This document shows positions 31,501 to 44,500 of a DNA stretch of 64,000 nucleotides, piece after piece. The stretch is from Lanius collurio. Lineage: Eukaryota > Chordata > Aves > Passeriformes > Laniidae. Location: positions 23,983,405 to 24,047,404 of the forward strand of contig JACBWW010000002.1 in assembly GCA_020086605.1 (NCBI GenBank), in the 5' to 3' direction. The position numbers and the translations under genes were made by a program. The notes beneath the pieces are model-generated. The model had not been told where the DNA came from. It saw only the letters and a program-made list of their open reading frames with translations, and did not search any database. Every line of letters begins with the position of its first letter. Position 1 is the stretch's first letter.

Positions 31501-34297
31501 CTGTGGAGATGTACCTAGCCTTCCTGCTTTAGCCACTTACTGGTGTAGGATCCATCTTCCTGCAGGTCTCAGTAGATTCAGAATCCCAGAAACTTCTGGA
31601 GCTGCACTCTGGCCTTGTGCTTATTTCTGTCTGTTTGTGTCTGACAGCATCACGCCAATCTTCACACTGTCCAGTGTTTCTGGGGAGAACCTGGATCTCT
31701 TGAAAGTTTTCCTCAACATCCTTCCTCCACTGACCAACAGTAAAGAGCAGGAAGAATTAATGCAGCAACTTACAGAATTCCAGGTGCATAAGGGTAGTTT
31801 GTTTCCAGTTCTGATACTGGACTCATTGCTGTGCCATGGAAGGGATGTTTGGGGAATTTGAACACCACAGGTGGAGACATGGTGAACTCCTGGACTATTG
31901 AGAGACATTAAAAAAAGGACTTGGTCCTTGAGAAAAGCCTGATAGGCTGGATATGTCCTAACCATGAGGTTGTCTTGGGGATAAGATCATTTCTCTGGTG
32001 GCTATTTAAAAGGCAGAGGTTTGTTCCTCTAATGGGAAGGTAGTGGGAGCTGGTGAAGCCCTGAGATGGTGTCTGATGACCAGCAGAGAGCTCACCTCCT
32101 TCCTCACAAGGGGCGGGCTCTTTGTCCACATTCTGGAGTGCTGTTTCACAGCTGTGTGTCTGAGCAGCTTGTTCTTGTTCCCTTGCTGCAGGTTGATGAA
32201 ATTTATACGGTGCCAGAGGTGGGGACTGTTGTGGGAGGAACTCTGTCAAGGTAAGTGATGCCAGGCAGATGAGTGTGGATGTGAATGGTTGCTGGAGTTC
32301 CCACAAGGTTAGAGTCACCTGCTGCAGAAGTGGAAGCTGTGTGAGGCTCAGTTCTGACTGCTGCCAGATGACTGAGCCAAGTGAGAGTAGAGCTCTACAG
32401 GGTGTTGGGAGGTGACATGAGCAGACCATTGGTCATATGGTGGCAAGCAGACAGTCTGCTCTAAAGTTGCTGGATTAGGAATGTGTCCTGAAGCATGCTG
32501 AAAGAAGGCATGCTGGAATCTAGAGTTGTCACAGGTTAGGCATGATACCAAGAGTTGCTTTCTTCCTTCCTCAAGTAGGGGGATGAAATGTAAAAGGTAG
32601 ATCCTCTGATTCCAGCAGGAGTTAACTGCACACTACCCCATGAAAAGACAGCTGTCCCTCCATGTTCAGGAGTGATCAGAGCAGTTTCACCACCAGCGCA
32701 GCTACACTGAACAAGCATCATCTGAGGTCTCTCCACCAGGAACAACGCAGTGTGGCAGAGCACTGGGGGTGCAATGGCCTGTCTGTACCTGGGTTTCTTA
32801 AGAATGATAGTGTGACTTTCACTCCTTCTGTAAGAAATCCCAGTTCTCAGCAGCTTTGTATCCCTGTTAGTTGGTCCAGGGTAAGAGTCCAAAGACTTGG
32901 CCCTGCGGAACTTTTTCAGGTTAATCTTGGAGGGTGAAATGTCTTTGTCTCCTGATGAACTGTCTCCTGCTCTTCTACCCTGGGCAGTGGGATCTGCCGA
33001 GAAGGGGAGAACTTGGTGGTTGGTCCCACTGACGATGGGAAGTTCCTCCGGCTGAAAGTGTGCAGTATCCAACGGAACCGCTCTGCCTGCCGCGTGCTGC
33101 GGGCTGGGCAGGCAGCCACTCTGGCCCTTGGACCCTTCGACCGCTCCCTGCTGCGCAAGGTTAGTCCCGCTGTTGCCTGGTTGTTCACTGGTCCAGTGAG
33201 CAGGGCTGGAGGCCTCCCTGGAGATCCCCCTTTGGTAGGGTAGGAATGAACTAGAGATGTTTGCAGGAAACTTGCTGGAAGGGGAGGAAATGGCCAAGTT
33301 ACAAAGTACAATGAGTGCAAGGCTGAGAATGAGATGCAAGCCCAAGTCACGGAGTGGAGGTGTATTTGTGGTTTTGGGGGCTGTTGAGAAGCAAGGGGAC
33401 TGGCGCTAACTAGTCTGAACCTTGGATTGATCTGCAGGGCATGGTCATGGTGAGCCCAGAAATGAACCCCACCATCTGCTCAGTGTTTGAAGCTGAGATC
33501 GTGCTGTTATTCCATGCCACAACTTTCCGGAAGGGGTTTCAGGTGACGGTGCATGTGGGGAATGTGCGACAGACAGCTATCGTAGAGAAGATCCATGGAA
33601 AGGTAGGCCATGGAAAGAAAGGGGAGGAAGATGGACTTCCCTGTGGGGTTTGTTGGGATTCCACCATGCCCTCTAGTAAAGCTGGGGGCTGATGGTATTT
33701 TGAGTAGCTGTGTTCCTTCCTAGGAGCAGACTCCATCCCTTTATCCTGCCCAATGGTTGCTTTTCCTTCAAATGTGTTAAAGAAGAGAGTGAACTCTTCA
33801 GAGCTTGTGTCTTCCTATCTCTTCTTATGTATACAATAATGGGAAGGGCTCAAGCCATGCAGTCTGAAGAATGCTGGTTATTTGCCTCATCTTGTTACTA
33901 TCTTATAACTATCCATATGTTGATAACAGTGTTCTCTCAAATCATCCTGCAGCACATCCTCTGGGCAGGGGATGGAAGAGGCCGTGCTACCCACAGCAGG
34001 GGCTTGTCTGAACCTCTCAGAATGCATTCAGGACACTTTTTAACCTCTTCATGCATCAGCTTGGGAGATGGGTCTAAGCTCTCCCATTTTTCTTTCCAGG
34101 ACAAGCTGCGGACAGGAGAGAAGGCAGTTGTCTGTTTCAGGTTCATCAAGCATCCTGAATACTTGAAGATCGGAGCCAAACTGCTTTTCCGTGAAGGAGT
34201 CACCAAAGGCATTGGGCATGTCACTGACCTCCAAGCCATCACCACCAAAGAAAACAGCCTGGAGGAGTCCCTGGGGCCTGGACAGCTGAGCTTCTGA
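25587..34297 (+). CDS. GTPBP2: GTP-binding protein 2
   Basis: Translational GTPase of the GTPBP1/GTPBP2 family, implicated with Pelota in rescue of stalled ribosomes. Twelve coding exons: 25587-25769, 27924-27950, 28566-28750, 29052-29160, 29708-29905, 30187-30361, 31004-31223, 31648-31783, 32192-32250, 32988-33159, 33438-33602, 34100-34297. All phases agree and the sum is 608 aa (human 602). The N-terminus [15 protein letters not shown] and a Gly/Lys-rich tract precede NNPPYLPPE. The P-loop GNVDSGKST is near residue 178, DLAGHHKY (G3) near 259 and SKVD (G4) near 315. Domain 2/3 barrels follow ([29 protein letters not shown]), and the end [11 protein letters not shown] is family-typical. Exon 2 is a 27-nt microexon. 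Complete and apparently functional. Confidence 0.96.
27621..28068. repeat. Dispersed repeat, copy B, split around GTPBP2 exon 2
   Basis: Two blocks, about 27621-27690 and about 27955-28068, match adjacent parts of copy A at 22432-22640 in the same order. Between them in GTPBP2 lie exon 2 (27924-27950) and flanking intron. The second block starts within a few bases of the exon 2 splice donor. Confidence 0.6.
33919..34045. repeat. Direct repeat copy 1 in the last GTPBP2 intron
   Basis: From GTTGATAACAGTGTTCTC to GGACACTTTTTAACC this matches 34698-34825 almost base for base, with a handful of differences. Confidence 0.9.
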
Positions 34298-34697
34298 CTA
34301 CCAGTAGGTCAGAAAAATCTCCACTCACCAGCACCTCGGGAGAAGGATGGAAACTCCTGTGGCTTTCTGAGCAATGCCTGGAGCTGCTGCTGTCCCGTTC
34401 TAGTGTGGATGTCCCTCCTCTGCACTGTGAGATGGAGCCTGGGAGAGTTTCTTGCGTTCAGTGCCGTACGTGGGACAAGTTAAGCATGTTCTCCACATCG
34501 CCTGCAGCTTTCATAATCCTGCTCTCCCTCAGAATAGATCAGAGGTACCTGCAGACCTGGGCAGGCAAGTTCTGGCTTTGTTTACTGTTTGAAAATTGCT
34601 GGTTGGGAGGTGCAGAGCCCTTGAAGACAAGCAGTGAAGGGATGCTTTTCCATCTCTGACACAAGATCTGGTCCCGTTTCTGCTCTCTGAGCACTGG

Positions 34698-34825
34698 GTT
34701 GATAACAATGTTCTCACAAGTCATCCTGCAGCACATCCTTCTGGGCAGGGGATGGAAGAGGCCATGCTACCCACAGCAGGGGCTTGGCTGAACCTCTCAG
34801 AATGCATTCAGGATACTTTTTAACC
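34698..34825. repeat. Direct repeat copy 2 in the GTPBP2 3' UTR
   Basis: Near-identical to 33919-34045, about 780 bases away in the same orientation. The two copies flank the last GTPBP2 exon. Confidence 0.9.
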
Positions 34826-36307
34826 GTTTGAATCTTAGTTGGCTTTAATCTGCTGTGTGTCCATTTGTGCACTGGTTTTGCGTTACTCCAATCTGAGTGT
34901 CTTACTGTTGGACAGATATCCTGTTCCTCACTCACATGTACACATTTCTTCAGCGTCCTGCTTTCTGACTCCCAGGAAGCTGTGGCTGCTCTGAGTAGCA
35001 CAGCCTCCTGACATAACATAATGAAGACAGAGTTTGTACTTGCATCTGTTCCTTGCAGCAGCTGGACAGGAGGCCATTCTGTGGAGCAGAGCAGGGCCCG
35101 GGCCTGTGCTGGTGTGAGCAGGTTGTTTCCATGGATGTTCACCTGGCGTTCAATCTGCACATTGGTAGCAGTGGTTTGCAGTGGGCTCCCTGGTAGGGCT
35201 GTTCCCAGCCCACCTTGTTCCTCACACGCTTGCCTTAATGCGTGAGGAGGACAGACTGTGTTACCTATACACAACCAGGTAACTTCTGTTTTGACAACAG
35301 CATGATTTTATTTGCTTCTCTTGGAGGAAGGATTCCTTTCTTTCCATTGCCACTGGGGTTTGTTGTCAGAGGAAAGCTGATGTTGCCAGCAAGGACTCTG
35401 TATGTAGAGTGGAGCACAGCTCTCGCACTCTGTCATGCAGCTCTGCTGTGTAGCCTGGAGGGTGCAGCAGGGTCTGTAAAGCTGTACATAGGCTTTTGGT
35501 TTTATTGTTGACTGTTAGACCAAATGTGTCTGCTGAGAGCAAAAGGCCTTCAGCAAGCCCTGCCAGTTGGTGTGGCCTGCTAGCCCTGACTGAAGAGAAG
35601 GGCGAGGGCCTGTGATAGCACTTGGACACCCAAGTGGCCCTTCTGCCATCCTGAGAGCAGGTTCTGCTGCTGGGCCACTGGCACAGGGGGATGCTGCAGG
35701 GCTGTGGATCTCTGTGCTGGGTCCTTGTGGGGTGAGAATGTGGGGGCTGCACCCTGCCAAGAGCGTGCTGAGGCAGGAGGAAGCCTGTGAAGTGGTGGCA
35801 TAACTGAAGGGAAAGCAGCTCAAGAGTGGCAGAAGTGACCTGTCCCTTGGAGGGAGCACTGATCCAGCTGAAAACTGCTGCATCCCCATCAGCCCAGCAG
35901 TGAGAAAGGAGCTGCTGGCTCAGGGTCACTGCTCAAGCAGAATCCCTTTTTCTCCCATTCTGGCAGTGGGCTGGGTATTCCAATGACACAGTCTTTTCAC
36001 CAATGCCTGCAAGAAGGACAGGCCCCAGCTGCCAGCAGGCTCTTCCGTTTGGTGCTAGCGGGTCACAAAGATAGCTGCCTGGGGGTGGGGGACTCCAGCT
36101 CTTTGCAGCAGCATTGGTGTTTTCTGCCCCAAAGGGGGGTGCTGTGACCTCTTCTGAAACAGCCGATGGCTGGTCTCACCTCATCCCTGCCATCTGTGGC
36201 ATGACTGTTCTTGGTGCCATGCTCTTCATAATTGCTGTTTTGTTGTCTTGAATTTTTCTAATGCTGGGGATTGTCCCTGTTCCCCAAGCACATATATAAA
36301 TGTACAG

Positions 36308-36313
36308 AATAAA
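36308..36313 (+). terminator. GTPBP2 polyadenylation signal
   Basis: Canonical AATAAA with T-rich downstream sequence, the first convincing one after the GTPBP2 stop codon. Confidence 0.65.
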
Positions 36314-36335
36314 GATGTTTTATTGAGCTTGCTGG

Positions 36336-38402
36336 CTGAATTGTACAATGAGTGAGGGTGGAGCTGGGCTCTTCCCCTGCTGCCCTTGGAGCTGGGTCAT
36401 GGGTAGAGACGGCTACCCTTCACCCGTTCCTAAGCTTCCTGCACTCAGCCCTATAAATACCGCGCCGTGGTGTGGAAAGAATGCACGCACTGCTGTTTAC
36501 AACCTTGCACTCCCGGCTTATCTGAGTAAGCCTGGGTGTGCAGCCTCAGGTGACAGGCAGCCACGTCACCCTGAGCACAGCATTTTCGGCTGTTGTGGGC
36601 GGAACAGGCTGCGGCAACAGCTTCCTCACAGTCACAAATTCCCCAGAGCATAATTAAAGAGACGCTTTCTAGGGCACATATCTAACCCATAGTTTGTTTT
36701 TAAAATAGCTTCAGCCTTATCAAGGAGTTTGTGACTGCCTTGCCTCTAAGGGAATGGGTTGTTCCCTTCGGACAAGCAGAGTCAGAAAGGTTTCCCTGTG
36801 GAGATGACTTGTGACCGAAAGGATTTGCCTCTTCTACACTTGTTTTTTTGTCATAGTGGCATCTGCAGAGTCCAGTCCTGCCAGACACTTAGGAAGTGCG
36901 ATGTGCCACTGTCACAGGAGATGAGGCAATCCTGACAAACTGGTTGTGTTTCTCTTTGCGTGAGGACTTTGGGAAACTTGTCACTTTGCAATGTTAGGAT
37001 TGTCATTAGTGGGAGTGACTCCATAATTCCTTCCTCTGGTGATGACCAGAGCTGCATGCACCAGAATGAGCTTCTTGTGCTTCTTGAAACCTCACAGCTG
37101 TGTTGTCAAGTATTAGACTCCACTGACTCCCAGCACAGGCTGGCTGCTGGAAGGAGAAAGCAGCTCAACAGCTGCAATTAGGATGGTGCAGTTCAGAAAG
37201 TAGCACATACAAATAGAGCTGCCGTTTGCATCTTTATCTGCTGCCTGAAAGGCTCTCTCCTCCCTGCCCACGGAAGGGAAGCCTGCAGCTGATGAAATTC
37301 CCTGCAATGCATTTCCTTAACCCTACCCAGTGCTGCCTTGACGTGGCACATTCCTTCCCCCTGCCCTAAGAGCCAAGTTCCAATTATTGGCAGCCAGGCT
37401 TCTAACGGGCTCTGGGCAGCTCACAGTGTAGCAGAGCTGAGCCCTGCCAGGCAGCTGAGGGCAGGCACTTCTCGTGCCCTGAAGCATCTCACCCTCTCTC
37501 AGTGCCTTCTTGTCCCCTCCATTATATTCTACTTTGTTGGCTGTTGTAATCTGTGGAGCTCTGGAGTGGCCACTTTACTGTGACCTGTGGCCCAAAGAGC
37601 TGAACAAGTCATTTAGCAGAGCACACTCAGAACAGGTACCTGTCAGCAAGTTGTATCTAGTATCAGAGTCTGGGAGGGAGGAAAAATGTGGTTATGCACT
37701 CTACGACAGACAAAAGCTTTCAGAGTGCACTTTGTGACTCTTGGCGTGTTTTCTATCCCTTCCATGAGGGCTGTAGCAGTAGACTGTTTTATGTGTCAAT
37801 AGCAATTATTATGAATTAATGCCAAGATTTCAAATAGCCCACCAAAAAGTATGCCCATGCAGCTACTAATTCCTCAAATCTTATATGACAGGAGCAGTCT
37901 TGGGTGCTCCTGAGCTGCTGATAAGCATCATGCAATGGACTGCTACACAGAGGGAACTGGCAAACCATCTATAACAAAAATCCTGGAGGCAGGAGGGAGG
38001 AAATAAAAATCAGTGTCTTCCAGGTGGAGAGGGGAGAAGGAAGAACGGGGATAAGATACCACAGAAATTACAGAGTAAGGGCAAGGCCTGCAACTGCAGC
38101 CAGAGTAGAACCAAGAGTTGAAGGTTTCATACTGAGTGACTGGACAGGGGTTCACATCAAGGCTTGGCTGGAGATTCCCTGGGATGAGCCCCTGCACTTG
38201 CAGTGGCTGCTTTTATAGGAGGAACAGAATTACTGAGCAGCGATGCCATGGAAATACCTATGGCAAGATGTGGAGGTGACAGTACCATGCAGCTTCTAGC
38301 AGCACCAGGCAGGCAGAGGCAGGCCTAGCTGCCACCAGCTAAACTAGCTACATTTACACAGTTTATGAGTTCCAGTTCCTCTTAGACTTGGGGTGGAGAT
38401 AA
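36336..38402. other. Intergenic region between the convergent genes GTPBP2 and POLH
   Basis: About 2.1 kb with no gene recognised. Open frames here are short and without familiar domains. No clear mobile element was identified. Confidence 0.55.
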
Positions 38403-38408
38403 TTTATT
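38403..38408 (-). terminator. POLH polyadenylation signal
   Basis: TTTATT on the plus strand is AATAAA on the minus strand, about 110 bases beyond the POLH stop codon, implying a short 3' UTR. Confidence 0.55.
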
Positions 38409-38456
38409 GACTTTTCAGCATTAAAACCTGACAGGCATGATAAAAACTTTCAACCA

Positions 38457-38500
38457 TATTTAAAAACACTGATTCTTTAAAAACACTGATTCTTTAAAAA
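38457..38500. repeat. Short tandem duplication in the POLH 3' UTR
   Basis: The unit TTTAAAAACACTGATTC is repeated twice, with a third partial copy (TTTAAAAACAC). Confidence 0.8.
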
Positions 38501-38519
38501 CACACGGTGTGGCTGGGAG

Positions 38520-41500
38520 TTAAGGAGGTAAGGGCTTAAAGAAAAAATCTAAAGTTCTTGTCACACCTTCTTTGGGTCGTTTTGCACTAGATCCTGCTGG
38601 AGTCTTGGGCTTGCTCTTCGCCTTGGCAGGAGACCTGGAAGCCACAGCCTTTGCATTGGGAGCTGCTTCTGGAGCCATGGGAGCACTAGGCTCCAGGAAA
38701 GAGCTTTGCAGCTCCAGAGCAAAGTGATAGTCCATGTGCTCTGGGAACTCCCACACCAGCACAAGCTGGCCACACTTCTCACAGCGCTGCTGGTCCCCTG
38801 GAGAGGCAGGAGGCAGCAGGGTGAGCTCAGGAGAGGGTGGCAAATTCTGCTCATTTCCCTCCATAGCTGGTTGTAACTTCAAAAGGGTCCTGGAGATGGG
38901 TGGAGTTGGGGGTGTTTGTGTAGCATCTGATGGCAGCTTCTCCCAGGAAAGCTTCTTGTAAGGAGAAGTAGGGCTGGCATCGCTGGGACTCCGCTTCACA
39001 GGGGACTCCAGGTCACACTGCACGGGGGCAAGTCCAATGCCAGCTCTCTCTTGGCGCTCTGGGGAGCTGGGCACAGGTGACTCTGCAATGGCAGCAGTGG
39101 GCAGGCTGGTTGCTGCCGCTGCCTGTGACAGCTGCCGTTCTGCTGCCTTTTGGAAGAATGACTCGATGGCATTAGCTGGCTTCTGACGAAGATCTTTGCT
39201 TGGGCTCCTATAGAACTTGACCCTGGCCCTCCCACAAGATGTGGCATTTTGACTGGTGGTGGCAGCACCATCAGGCTGGGTATCACCCGTCAGGAAGGTG
39301 GCAATGCCTGTAGAGAGGGTGACAGGCTCCGAGAACTTGCTTGCTGAGAGTTGCACCGAAATCAGTGGTGGAGACCTGCAAAGGACAGACCAACATCAGC
39401 TCAGACACCAGCCTGTAAAGCAAGAAATCTTTCAAGGTAAGACTTTAAACAGAACATTCAGAGACAGGGGAACTGCAGTATCTGGCAAGGGGTGGGAGAG
39501 ATGTTTGCTCTGACAAAGTTAGTATTGCTACCTCCAGAACAGACATAGGCTCTGCTGGGAAAAGTAGAACCCAAGCAGCAATTCCCAAAGGAAAGGCACT
39601 GGAGCAGGAGCAGCCTGCTGCCAGCCTGGACTTGCAGTCCACTACAGGCTGAAGCTGCTGTGAGATGAGAGCCCTAAGGGAGCACCAGCCTTGTCAGTTT
39701 AACACACAGGACCTTCTTGCCTTCACTGCAGAGCGGAAGGAAGGAAGGAAGGAAGGAAGGAAGGAAATGCTGAAGGCAGGAGTTGTACAGTTTCATTTTT
39801 CTTCCTGCCCCAATGGCTTCCTCCCAAAAAACCTTGTCCTTAGGGTAGGACAACAAGGCTTAGCTAGCTTCTGCAGCACAGCAGGGCCAGGACAGCCTCG
39901 CTCCAGCTGGACACACCCCAGCCAGTAGCAAACCTCAGCTCCAAGTACAGAAGTGTCTCACCAGATGCAAGGCTTAGATGAGACCAGGCTATCCTAGTGC
40001 AAGAATGTCACTGCACTCTACCGTGAGGGTGCTGGGAATCACTTTTTCTGCCACTCAGCATTGACTTGAGTTTCTTTCCAACAGACCTCTGGCTCATCCA
40101 GTACCTCCCACATTAGAAGCAGTTCTGACAGAGGTGACCCACCTTGTCCCCCACTCACCATGCTGCCTGGTGGGCCCCAGCCATGTTGCAGTTTTGGATG
40201 AGGGTGAAGGCATCATTGCACATTTTCTGTGCATCATAGCGGGACAGGGCGCACAGACGTGACACGCGGGTGTCCCCTTGTTGGCGAATCACCACCATCA
40301 GCTGCCGGGCCACGCGGTGGTTCTGCCGGGAGAGTAGAGCTGTGCTTCCAGCGACTCCTGCAGGAAGGGGCAGGAACAGCCGAGGTGACTGTTCCCTGCC
40401 CTGAGCCCTCCCCAGCCTCCCACCCCCCTGCCATCTCCCGATGGTGGGGTGGGACAACATGTCCTGCCTGGCCTGACTGCTGTGGGGTGGGATGCATAAC
40501 ACCAAAGTACTTGCATAGCTGTGCCACACAGAATGCAATGCAGTTAATCTTTGCTTTCCTTTAAAGGCAGCTCCACACCTTTTCTGGCCCTGCTGCAGTG
40601 CCAAAGCTGGCAGTTTGCTCCCAACTCTGGCCTGAAGCCTTCTATCCAGATAGAAGCCCAACACTTCCTTTCACAGCCCACGGGCATGCCTGTGTCAGCA
40701 GAGGGCTTGCAAGGGAGCAGCAGCAGCTTTCAGGTCCCTGCATCCTAAAGCATGGGACAAGGATCGTTCTCAACCCTGCTGTGTTCTGGGGCAAAACCAT
40801 CCTTCCTGGTAATGCTCCTGCACACCTCTCTACTTGGGACACCTCAGTACACAGGCACACACCTCTGGTCAGCAGATTTCCTCCCATGCCACACACCACT
40901 CTCAGCCTCCTGCAAACCACTTGTGGTGCAAATGCACTATGTGCCTCCTCGTGTCCCCGTGCCTTCCCTCCTTACCTGGCTCCTGTCCTTGTTCAGCCTG
41001 GATTCCAGCTCCAAGGCCAGCTGCAGAAGCCAGTGTTGCACCTGGACAAAGCAGGGGTAACAGACAGGTTGAACCTCTGCTCACAGCAGTACCATAGCAC
41101 AAGAGCAATGCTCTGCACACTGGGGCATGCTGGTGAGGTATCAGACTGGAATGGACAGACTATTGTAAGGCCCCATATCTGTAGTAGTCCTGGAGAAATC
41201 AGTCCAGCTGAGGATTCAACAAGGACATTGTAGATACCACACAAGCCCTGCAGCATTACTACTAGACTTTGCCAAGTAATCTGGGTTTCCTGTCAGGGAC
41301 TTCTCTTTCCATCTTCCTACAGCTCAGTGGGAACCTCACCCCAGCTAATAGCTAAAGCGCATCCTCCCTCTTTCTTTCAGCTAGTTAACTTCTTTCTAGC
41401 AACCATGCTCTTGAAGCTTGGCACTGTGAGCAACTTTCAAACAGCACAGGCCCACAGTTTTGCTCATGGAAATTACAAGGTTGGACCTATTTGTGCATGA

Positions 41501-44500
41501 GTTTGTAAAGGCATTTCTAACAGGGATTTCCGGGGCTCAAATCACCTCCCACTGAGCCCCTAGTCTGAGTTTCAGGGCGTAACTGTACAGAAAAGCAGCA
41601 GTTTTGCAAGATAGTCTCAGTTTTTAGTATTCTTATCTTCTCCAGAGTGAAAGCCAAGCCTTATGCTAGATGTAGGCTTCTCCTACCGCCTTCTGTGTGG
41701 CCAGGGCTGTCTTCCCAGGGAAGTTCTTGCTGCAGCCAATAGACAGGGGCAGGTACCGGTTTTTGACAGGTTCCTCTTCAATTCCTCTGCACAAGTCATA
41801 GAGCCAAGACCTGAAAGCCACAGGGAAAGCTTGAGGTTAAGGCAGCTACAGACAGGCAGGCATCACTGGGCAGCACATCAGTGTCTTGCTGAGCCCTGCT
41901 TTCAAGTCAGTGACTGTCTCTCATCCTCAGTTCTGCAGTTGCTGAACAGGTAGGATTCCTTCAGGCCACAACTGCATATCAGCACAACTCTTCCGCCTCT
42001 TCTCCTGAAGCGGCAACAGTTCACCAGTCTGCAGGGCACTCCAACTGCTATTCTGGCCCCAGAAGTTGTGTTTCAGACTCCAGTCCAGCTTTGTCATTTC
42101 CTCTGTGATGAGACTGTCAAGACTTCCCTCTTCCCAGCCTGCAGAGAACCATCCCTCCCGCAGCTTGGCCCCATCTTTGGATGCTGTAGAGGAAGGCTGA
42201 GGCACTGGCTGACAAGCAAGATATTACTCTGGGGAGGGTGCCTGGGAGCAGGCAAGACTGGAAACCTGTTGTGGACCCCATAGATCAATGCTTCCTGAAG
42301 ATGTCACTGAAGTTTTACCTTCCAACCTTCCTAATCACAGCAGAACAACCTAAAAGGTTCTGTGACTGAAAGGAAGTCTCAATTCCTGCCAAGAGCCAAG
42401 TTGTGGTGAATGGTTTATCATTACCCAGTTTTGTCTCCAAAGTGAGTCTGGAGCTCAGTCTCGCTGAACTGTGTCAGCTCCCCAATGTACTCTACTCCCA
42501 GGATGTCTGTGATAGCAGTGCCAAGCTTGCCTCCCAGGTTACGGCTACATCAGAGAAACAAAGAAAAAGAGAAAACACAAATGAAGCATCATGTGGAGAC
42601 TATGACAAGTCTTGATGCCGCAGCTGTTCCTAGGTAAGGACAGCTAGAAGCTGCTAGGAGCTAGCAGGACAAAAGGAACATTTGGCACATAGAACTCTTC
42701 TGTTCTAGTACAAGGACAAAGAGGAGTTGATGTAGAACTGCTCCTTGGCTCCCCCAATTTTAGCACTTCTTCCTCAGCTCCATCTAATCCCAAACCACGC
42801 TCTGAAGAACGCCTCACACACACCCTGCTTCCTCCTACATAGACAGGGTCCTTTCCCGCACACATCCCTCTCCATTCCTTGCAAGACACTGAAGGAAGAG
42901 AGTGGAGGTCTGGAGAGCAGGGTTAGGGATTCATTTCTCTGGAGCAGCGGTGCTAGTAACACTTCCCTGCACCAGGAAAAGTACTTGTGCACAGTGTGGA
43001 TCTCAAAACCAAACCGCATCTGCTCTCTGTGAGCACAGCTGTCACTCACACTGGGGAGCAGCTATGGCCTCCCTGCCCACAGTTGCTCCTGGCTTATACC
43101 TGTGTACCCCAGCAGTCATCCTGAGCACAGCCTTACCCAGGGAAAGGATGCCCCACAGGCTGCTAGTGGGCTTTTGGGTTGTGGTCCCTTCACCAGCAGG
43201 GCTGCAACACCCAAGCACACTCCTCCTGAAGTGTGCTCACAGCTGCAAGGGATCACTGGAAGGATTCCCTCTATTTGTTAGGAGCATTAACGAGCAGTTA
43301 CTGTGGAGCTGAGAGCCTCTGCTGCCTGGTATCAGTGAGCATCAAATTGCTGTGCTGAGGTGGCCAGGAACAGCCCCAGGCTGCACTGAAGCAGCAGCTC
43401 CGTGGTACTCACATGCTGCTGACGGGCAGTTGGCTGAAGAGCTGCGGCACAAATCGTGCAGACACCAGTGTCTGGCGGTTGGGCTTGTTCAACCCACAAG
43501 CCAGTTTTGCCAGGGTCTGTAACATAGAAGAGGGTGGAAACCATTATTACACACCGTGCACTGGTCTAATGTGACTCTACCTAACATCTTGTGCTGCATC
43601 ACCTCTAAAAGCTGCCTTTGGAATAGTTGCTAGGAAGATGTGTAAGGTTCACCACTGGTTGCTCCTAGACAGTATCCACCTCAGGACTTGACACGCACTA
43701 GCTGGGGTACTCTGAAAACAAAGCTGCTTGCAGACTTTAGTTCTGTGAAGTGCTGGACTCCTACTCCAGGCAGCTTAGGGGATCTCAGTCTATCATTGGT
43801 TGTGATTGCTATAGTTTTCCACCAGGCAAGCATGCTAGAGCTTCCACAGCACGCCCATAGTCCTCCGCAGGGTATGTCTCTCACTATGTCTTCCTCCTTC
43901 TTTGTCTGCTTGTCTTGCATTTTCTCAGTGGCACTATTTTAATCTCTCTGTGAAGTCTGCAGCAGCATAGTGCTGCAAAAGGAAACCTGCAAAATGGAGA
44001 CTGGCTAGCATGGAAGGCATGTTCTCCTGTACAGCTGCCCTTCCCAGTCTAAGATACCACAGAGTCAAGAATACACAGACCAGTTTGAAATACATTTAGC
44101 TGGGTGTTTGAGGTTTTCTTCAACAAGTCTAATAACTTCCTCTTTCACTGCTTTGCCACACATCCTGTAACTAAGCAAAATTTCTTGCCTGCCTATTGAG
44201 TTATGACCTTTATTAACAGTCCATTTTACAGGCTTGGACTCTTTTCTAGACAAAGTAGATCCCTTTTCAGATGTCCAGTTAGTGTTTTTTCTTGTATGGC
44301 TGGAGACTTCCAAGTTTGTCCACCTCATAAAGTGACATGCTGCAAGCCAAACAAATCACTGAGACTTCATGGGGAGAAATCATTTACTTTTTCTGATGCC
44401 TTCTGTAAACTGCACATGCTAAAACAGGATTTGTCATTTCTACAAGAACTTTTGTATTACTGACTCATCCTGCTGCTTCTCCACAATAACTCCAGGCTAC

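Larger units (their letters stand above)
34298..36335 (+). other. GTPBP2 3' untranslated region
   Basis: After the stop codon, about 2 kb without recognisable coding sequence leads to AATAAA at 36308-36313, within ACAGAATAAAGATG and followed by a TTTTATTG stretch. I take this as the polyadenylation signal. The region contains the second copy of the local direct repeat. Confidence 0.6.

Noticed and set aside
32536..33345. 269-codon minus-strand frame with a hydrophobic start, antisense to GTPBP2 exon 10
   Set aside because: Tempting because of length and a signal-peptide-like start, but it overlaps a conserved sense exon, shows no familiar domain and has no sign of promoter or partner exons.
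34714..35929. Minus-strand open frames of 186-187 codons in the GTPBP2 3' UTR
   Set aside because: They overlap the direct repeat and UTR, with no recognisable similarity.
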